Assembly (NCBI GenBank): GCA_020434085.1 | Contig: JAGRBM010000401.1 | Coordinates: 1 to 10,248 of the forward strand | Direction: 5' to 3' | Source: Chrysiogenia bacterium | GTDB lineage: Bacteria > JAGRBM01 | Length of the DNA stretch: 10,248 nt | Shown here: positions 6,256 through 10,248 of the stretch, one piece after another | Layout: every line of letters starts with the position of its first letter | Position numbering within the stretch: position 1 is the first letter of the stretch | Notes under the pieces: generated by a model | Told to the model about the DNA's origin: nothing | What the model saw: the letters and a program-made list of their open reading frames with translations, nothing else | The model's database searches: none | Made by a program: the position numbers and the translations under genes

Positions 6256-8514
6256 ATGAAAGTCTCTCCCGTATCGATTGGTTGCGTGCATCTCTCGCAC
6301 GGCGAATTCAATGCAGTTTTCGGTTGCCCCAGTGAGTCGCTGAAGACGATTCTCAGCAACGGGCTTGCCATGCCCGAGTGCTTTGTGGTGCCCGATACCT
6401 TCCATCACCAGGGCACCTCGCTCATTGCGATCGAGTTTCCCTTCTACCACTTCCTGTTCATCCAGGGCGGTCTGCAACACGGGCGCAAGTTCCGCGTGAT
6501 CGGCTCGAAGGACGCGTGCGACCGCGTGCACGAGATGCTGCGCGTAACGCTGCTGGGCCCGACCGATGCGGAGATGAAGCGCTGGAAGGTGAACAAGCGC
6601 GTGCGCGAAATGTTGCGCACCGATCTCGATTACCTCGCGCTCAAGAACGGCGAGGGTCGCATCCTCAATATCGACGACATGATCGACTTCGTGCACTACG
6701 ACGATCAGGACAAGGCGCTGCTCTGCGGTGAGGGGTCCGATGCCGCGTGGGTAAAGCGCCTGGGCGAAGATCGCTACGCCATTCTGGGCGGCAACGGCAC
6801 GAAGAAGAATCTGGCCCGGGTGGAGATCCCGCTCGATGGCCACTGCATTCCGCCCTACGAAATCACCATGAGCCAGAAGAGCGCCTTGCCGGCGAATCTC
6901 TCGGTCACGGTGCTGGGCGCCTCGCACGGCTTCGATCCCAACAATCCGACGACCTGCTACCTGCTGGGGATCAACGGCGTGAACCTGCTCTGGGATGCTT
7001 CGCCTTTCACCATGGACCAGCTCCGCGCGCGCGGCGTTCCCAAGGAAAGCATCAAGGGCATCATCCTCAGTCACGTTCACGACGATCACTGCAGCTTCCT
7101 GGAGTTCCTGCTCGACAAGGAACGCCCGACGGTAATCACCACCGTGGAAGTCTTCGAGTGTCTGCTCATCAAGATGGGAGCAATTCTCGGCGAGAGCCCC
7201 GATCAGGTGCGCGACTACATCGACTTCGTGGAGATCAAGGCGGGCAAGCCCACCAAACTCTACGGCGCCGAGTTCAAGTTTTTCTACGGCGTGCACGCGA
7301 TCCCGGCCTTCGGTGCGGAGATCAGCGTCGAGGACAAGCACGGCAAACCCCACCGCGTCTACATCAGCGGCGACACCCTGCACTTCCGCGGCCTGGCCGA
7401 GATGGCGCAGGCGAGGCTCATCGCCCCCGAGCGCCGCAAGGAGCTCGAAGGATTCCTCAAGCAGAACTGGGACCTGTGCGTGCTCGATGGTGGTGGCGAA
7501 CCCATTCACATGGCGGTCGAGGACTATGAGGACTCGAAGCTCCCCATCGTGATTACCCATCGCCCCACCTGGGACGGAAAAATGGGACCGAAGACCTGCG
7601 TGGCAAAGCCCGGCCAGACCTTCGAGATCATTCCGGCTGAACCGGTGCATCCCTTCCACGCGCAGGCGATTTTCGAGTCCATGCAGCTCTTTGAGATCCA
7701 GGATAAGACCTGGATCGACGTGTTGCTGGCGCGCGGGCGCGTGCGCGATGTCAAACCCGGCGAGGTCGTCGTCGAGGAAGGCACCGTCGGTGATACCTTC
7801 TACTTCGTTCTCTCGGGTCACCTGAGCGTCGAGTCCGGCGGCGAGAGCCTGGCGAGTCTCGACCGCGGCGATTTCTTCGGCGAGATCGCGATCCTCAAGA
7901 AGCAGGAGCGCACCGCCAGCGTCGTGGCCGAGGGGCCCTGCACGCTCTTCGAGCTCCCGGGATCGCTCTTCATGGACTTTGTCGACGCCAACGATCTCGA
8001 AGAGGATTTCTCGCGCCTGTGGCGCGACCGGCAGGCCATTCAGGAAGTCGAGCTCTTTGCGGGTCTCGATGCCTCGGCCACGCACCGCATCACGCTTGAA
8101 TCCGAGGCCAAGTCCTTCAAGAAGGACGAGGAAATCGTCAATCCCAAGAACCCCAAAGCCGGTCGCGACTACTTCATCGTGAAGAAGGGCGCGGTTCGCC
8201 TGTATGAAAAGGGCAAGCTGCTCAAGGACAAGCGCGGCAAGCCGCTGCTCGTCAAACCCGGCCAGTACTTCGGCCGCCACGTGATGGTCAACTCCACCAC
8301 GCTGCGCAGCTACACGGCCGTGGCCAATGTCGGAACGGAACTGCTGGTGCTCGACAAGGCGCAGCTCGACGCCCTCCAGGAAGAGATGCCGCTCATCAAG
8401 CACCGCATCCGCCTGACCATGGACGAGCGCGCCTCCACGCAGGGCACTTCTCCCGCGCCGCGGCGCTTCCCGCTCTCGGGCAAGGAAGCCCGGCGCCTTC
8501 GCCGCGTGGGCTGA
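6256..8514 (+). CDS. Metallo-beta-lactamase-fold hydrolase fused to two cyclic-nucleotide-binding domains
   Basis: A 752-residue, apparently soluble protein; no signal peptide or membrane segment is seen. Residues 1-215 form a region I do not recognise. About 216-440 is a metallo-beta-lactamase fold with HVHDDH (H273, H275, D277, H278), H347, D373 in ISGDT, and H435 as likely metal ligands, so it should be an active hydrolase. Residues about 476-590 form a cyclic-nucleotide-binding domain with the phosphate-binding cassette GDFFGEIAIL then RTA (G538-A554; E543 and R552 are the expected ribose and phosphate contacts). Residues about 598-710 form a second, degenerate copy in which the cassette reads GQYFGRH (669-675). 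The ATG at 6256 follows a GAAGGA element by nine bases. An in-frame ATG at 6157 would add 33 residues covering the leader hairpin and is less likely. The inferred role is a hydrolase controlled by cAMP, cGMP or a related ligand; its substrate is unknown. Confidence 0.88.
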   Translation: MKVSPVSIGCVHLSHGEFNAVFGCPSESLKTILSNGLAMPECFVVPDTFHHQGTSLIAIEFPFYHFLFIQGGLQHGRKFRVIGSKDACDRVHEMLRVTLLGPTDAEMKRWKVNKRVREMLRTDLDYLALKNGEGRILNIDDMIDFVHYDDQDKALLCGEGSDAAWVKRLGEDRYAILGGNGTKKNLARVEIPLDGHCIPPYEITMSQKSALPANLSVTVLGASHGFDPNNPTTCYLLGINGVNLLWDASPFTMDQLRARGVPKESIKGIILSHVHDDHCSFLEFLLDKERPTVITTVEVFECLLIKMGAILGESPDQVRDYIDFVEIKAGKPTKLYGAEFKFFYGVHAIPAFGAEISVEDKHGKPHRVYISGDTLHFRGLAEMAQARLIAPERRKELEGFLKQNWDLCVLDGGGEPIHMAVEDYEDSKLPIVITHRPTWDGKMGPKTCVAKPGQTFEIIPAEPVHPFHAQAIFESMQLFEIQDKTWIDVLLARGRVRDVKPGEVVVEEGTVGDTFYFVLSGHLSVESGGESLASLDRGDFFGEIAILKKQERTASVVAEGPCTLFELPGSLFMDFVDANDLEEDFSRLWRDRQAIQEVELFAGLDASATHRITLESEAKSFKKDEEIVNPKNPKAGRDYFIVKKGAVRLYEKGKLLKDKRGKPLLVKPGQYFGRHVMVNSTTLRSYTAVANVGTELLVLDKAQLDALQEEMPLIKHRIRLTMDERASTQGTSPAPRRFPLSGKEARRLRRVG

Positions 8515-8543
8515 CATCGGGCGGAGGAAGTTTCACCGCAGGC

Positions 8544-9998
8544 GTGAGTGACACCGGAGAACAGCCCGCGGCTGCCGACAACCTGGTGAGCCGCGTGCTC
8601 GCCCGGATCGGCAACCCGCTCGACTACTGCAGCGTCGACAAGGCGATTCTGGGGTCGTGCGTCACGCTCTCATTCGTGTTGAGCTCCGCGGCGCTCATTG
8701 AGCTGATGCTCGCCTTTCCCGAGCAGACGCCGTTCTTCGATCTCGCCTTCACCCGGTTTTTTACGCTGATTCTCTACGTCATGGTCGCCGGCTGGGTGGC
8801 AATCATCGGTGTCGGTCTGTGGCTCAGGACCCGCGATCCCGAAAACCAGGCGATCGTCTGGGCCACGGTCATCTTCTATTCGCTGACCTTTGCGTGGGGC
8901 GCCTATTGCACCGGGCCGTTCACCGCTCCCTACACCGCGCTCGTCGTATTCGGCGCGAGCATGATCGCGTTTCTGCTGTTCGACTTCTTCAAGGTGAGCG
9001 TGGGCTTTGCCGTGGTGATCGTGCTGGTTGTCGGATCGGTCGTGCTCGAGCGGTACGGGATCATTCCCGGCGCCCCGCTTTTTGCGCAGCCTCCCTACGT
9101 GGACGGCCGCCTTTCGGGCTGGTGGATCTTCGCCATGGGCGCGGTCTACGTCCTGCTGATGGGCCTGTTCCTGCCGCTCATCGCCTACATCATCGCCCAG
9201 TGGCGCGACCGCGAGGAAAAACTCTCGGAGGCCTACGTGCTGCTTCGTGCCACCAAGGACCAGCTCGTCCAGGCCGAGTCGCTCGCGGCGCTCGGCACGC
9301 TGGTGAGCGGCGCGGCCCACGAACTGCGCAACCCGCTGGCCTCGAGCGGCGCGCTCTTCCAGAGCCTGCGCGAGGACATCGAGGCCCTTGCAGGAGTCGG
9401 AGAGAGCGAGCGCGCCGACGCCCTGGAGACGATCGATATGGCGCTGCGCGGTCACGGCCGCGCAGCCGAAATCGCCGAGCGGCTCTACCTGCTCAACGAA
9501 GCCCTCGAGCGACAGGCCGAGCTGCGACCGGCGAATGCGGTGATGGACGAGTGCCGCGCGCGTCACGCCGTGGCGCAATGGGACGTCGCACCGCTTCCCG
9601 AAGGCGCCCTGGTCGACCGGGGCGCGGCGTTGCAGATTGTCGACAACCTGCTGAGCAATGCGCTGGCCTCGGGCAGCGAGAGCGCCCCGCGCGTGCGGGT
9701 GCAGGCCGTGGGGGCCGTGCTGGAGATCGAAGTCTGCGATGAGGGGCGCGGCATTCCGGAAAAGGCGCAGGGGCAGGTCTTCCAGCCCTTCTTTACCCTG
9801 GAGAAAACAGGCGAAGGCCACGGCGTGGGACTGGGACTCTATCTCGTGCACGAACTCGCGCGCCGGGCCGGCGGAGGCGTGATGCTTCAGAGCACGCCGG
9901 GGCAGGGAACCTGCGTGGCGGTGAGCCTGCGGCTCATGTCCGCTGACGACTTGGAAGCCCCGGCAGGCGAAGGTATCGTTCCGGGATACGAATCGTAG
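8544..9998 (+). CDS. Membrane sensor histidine kinase
   Basis: A 484-residue kinase. After a short N-terminal tail, about six hydrophobic segments (roughly 34-57, 70-94, 103-122, 130-149, 151-168 and 191-220) anchor it in the inner membrane. A short helical linker leads to the dimerisation domain with GAAHELRNPLAS, where H259 is the phosphorylated histidine. The ATPase domain has the N box DNLLSNA (N368, N372), the G1 box DEGRGI (D399), the F box FQPFF and the G2 box GHGVGLGL (425-432). The E-L-R-N-P form of the H box resembles NtrB/ZraS-like kinases. No PAS, HAMP or receiver domain is seen, so sensing probably involves the membrane segments. The start is GTG 8544, the only suitable start after an in-frame stop, with GGAGGA about 15 bases upstream. 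It begins 29 bases after the hydrolase stop, so they are probably one operon. No partner response regulator is in the window. Confidence 0.92.
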   Translation: MSDTGEQPAAADNLVSRVLARIGNPLDYCSVDKAILGSCVTLSFVLSSAALIELMLAFPEQTPFFDLAFTRFFTLILYVMVAGWVAIIGVGLWLRTRDPENQAIVWATVIFYSLTFAWGAYCTGPFTAPYTALVVFGASMIAFLLFDFFKVSVGFAVVIVLVVGSVVLERYGIIPGAPLFAQPPYVDGRLSGWWIFAMGAVYVLLMGLFLPLIAYIIAQWRDREEKLSEAYVLLRATKDQLVQAESLAALGTLVSGAAHELRNPLASSGALFQSLREDIEALAGVGESERADALETIDMALRGHGRAAEIAERLYLLNEALERQAELRPANAVMDECRARHAVAQWDVAPLPEGALVDRGAALQIVDNLLSNALASGSESAPRVRVQAVGAVLEIEVCDEGRGIPEKAQGQVFQPFFTLEKTGEGHGVGLGLYLVHELARRAGGGVMLQSTPGQGTCVAVSLRLMSADDLEAPAGEGIVPGYES

Positions 9999-10018
9999 CG
10001 AGCGGGGGAAACCAGCCC

Positions 10019-10248
10019 ATGTTCTGTGTCAGGTGCGGCAGCCAGAATGAAGCAGGCGCGCAGTATTGCAGCAGTTGCGGCAACCCGCTCGGCGGCGGCG
10101 TTCCGGCGCAGGCCCCCGAGGGCGCGCTTCCCCGGGATCCGGGCGGCGCGGCACTGCAGGCGCCGCTCGAATACGCCGGTTTCTGGCGACGCTTTGTCGC
10201 CTGGCTCATCGACATGTTCCTGCTCGGGATTGTGCTGACCCCGGTTCA
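10019..10248 (+). CDS. Zinc-ribbon plus RDD-domain membrane protein, C-terminus cut by the window edge
   Basis: The first 76 codons are visible. An N-terminal zinc ribbon has two CxxC knuckles (C3/C6 and C17/C20: FCVRCG and YCSSCG), followed by a Gly/Pro/Ala-rich linker to about residue 50. Then YAGFWRRFVAWLIDMFLLGI (52-71) is the typical start of an RDD domain, with the Arg pair and the Asp at the beginning of the first membrane helix. RDD proteins are small multi-pass inner-membrane proteins of mostly unknown function; some act in ion transport. The ATG follows GGGGGAA by nine bases and lies 20 bases after the kinase stop, so it is probably co-transcribed with the hydrolase and kinase. Confidence 0.85.
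   Translation, partial: MFCVRCGSQNEAGAQYCSSCGNPLGGGVPAQAPEGALPRDPGGAALQAPLEYAGFWRRFVAWLIDMFLLGIVLTPV

Noticed and set aside
5865-6371. A 168-codon minus-strand frame covering the intergenic region and the start of the hydrolase gene.
   Set aside because: The composition is not protein-like, it overlaps the well-supported hydrolase N-terminus, and no ribosome binding site or family motif is seen.
6112-8517. An 801-codon open frame on the minus strand, opposite the hydrolase/cNMP gene.
   Set aside because: It is a shadow of the high third-position GC of the real gene. Its translation is rich in His, Ala and Val without family motifs, while the plus strand shows clear domains.
8670-9851. A 393-codon minus-strand frame opposite the histidine kinase.
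   Set aside because: It is a shadow frame, rich in Arg, His and Gln; the kinase boxes are on the plus strand.

Overview
The window is high-GC bacterial DNA. By eye the coding regions are well above 60% G+C, with GC-rich third codon positions and some GTG starts. It reads as part of a Gram-negative chromosome, perhaps Deltaproteobacteria/Myxococcota-like, but there is no rRNA or other marker gene here, so that placement is a guess. I saw no tRNA, rRNA, CRISPR array, transposase or phage gene.

Two divergent gene blocks flank an intergenic region of about 530 bases. The left block (5726 down to 1, minus strand) is a tightly packed surface-polysaccharide operon. In transcription order it holds a GT2 family glycosyltransferase, two GT4-type glycosyltransferases, a class II glutamine amidotransferase/asparagine synthetase (AsnB type), and a fourth glycosyltransferase cut by the left edge. 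Stops and starts overlap by 8, 8 and 1 bases, followed by a 9-base gap, so the genes are almost certainly co-transcribed and probably translationally coupled. The likely joint job is assembly of a glycan repeat unit (O-antigen, capsule or exopolysaccharide), with the AsnB-like enzyme making or amidating an acidic sugar or amino-acid substituent.

The intergenic region (5727-6255) is visibly less GC-rich than its surroundings. It holds a perfect 17-bp palindrome (5843-5859), a good sigma-70-like promoter pointing right (5894-5922), and a leader of about 325 bases with three hairpins. One hairpin is followed by a T-run. Part of this stretch also has imperfect inverted repeats that could be a decayed small mobile element.

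The right block (6256 to the right edge, plus strand) looks like a signalling operon. It starts with a 752-residue protein that joins an uncharacterised N-terminal region, a metallo-beta-lactamase-fold hydrolase domain and two cyclic-nucleotide-binding-type domains. Next, after 29 bases, is a histidine kinase with about six membrane segments. Last is the start of a zinc-ribbon plus RDD-domain membrane protein. No response regulator gene is visible. The fused hydrolase/cNMP-binding protein beside a membrane histidine kinase is the least ordinary part of the window.
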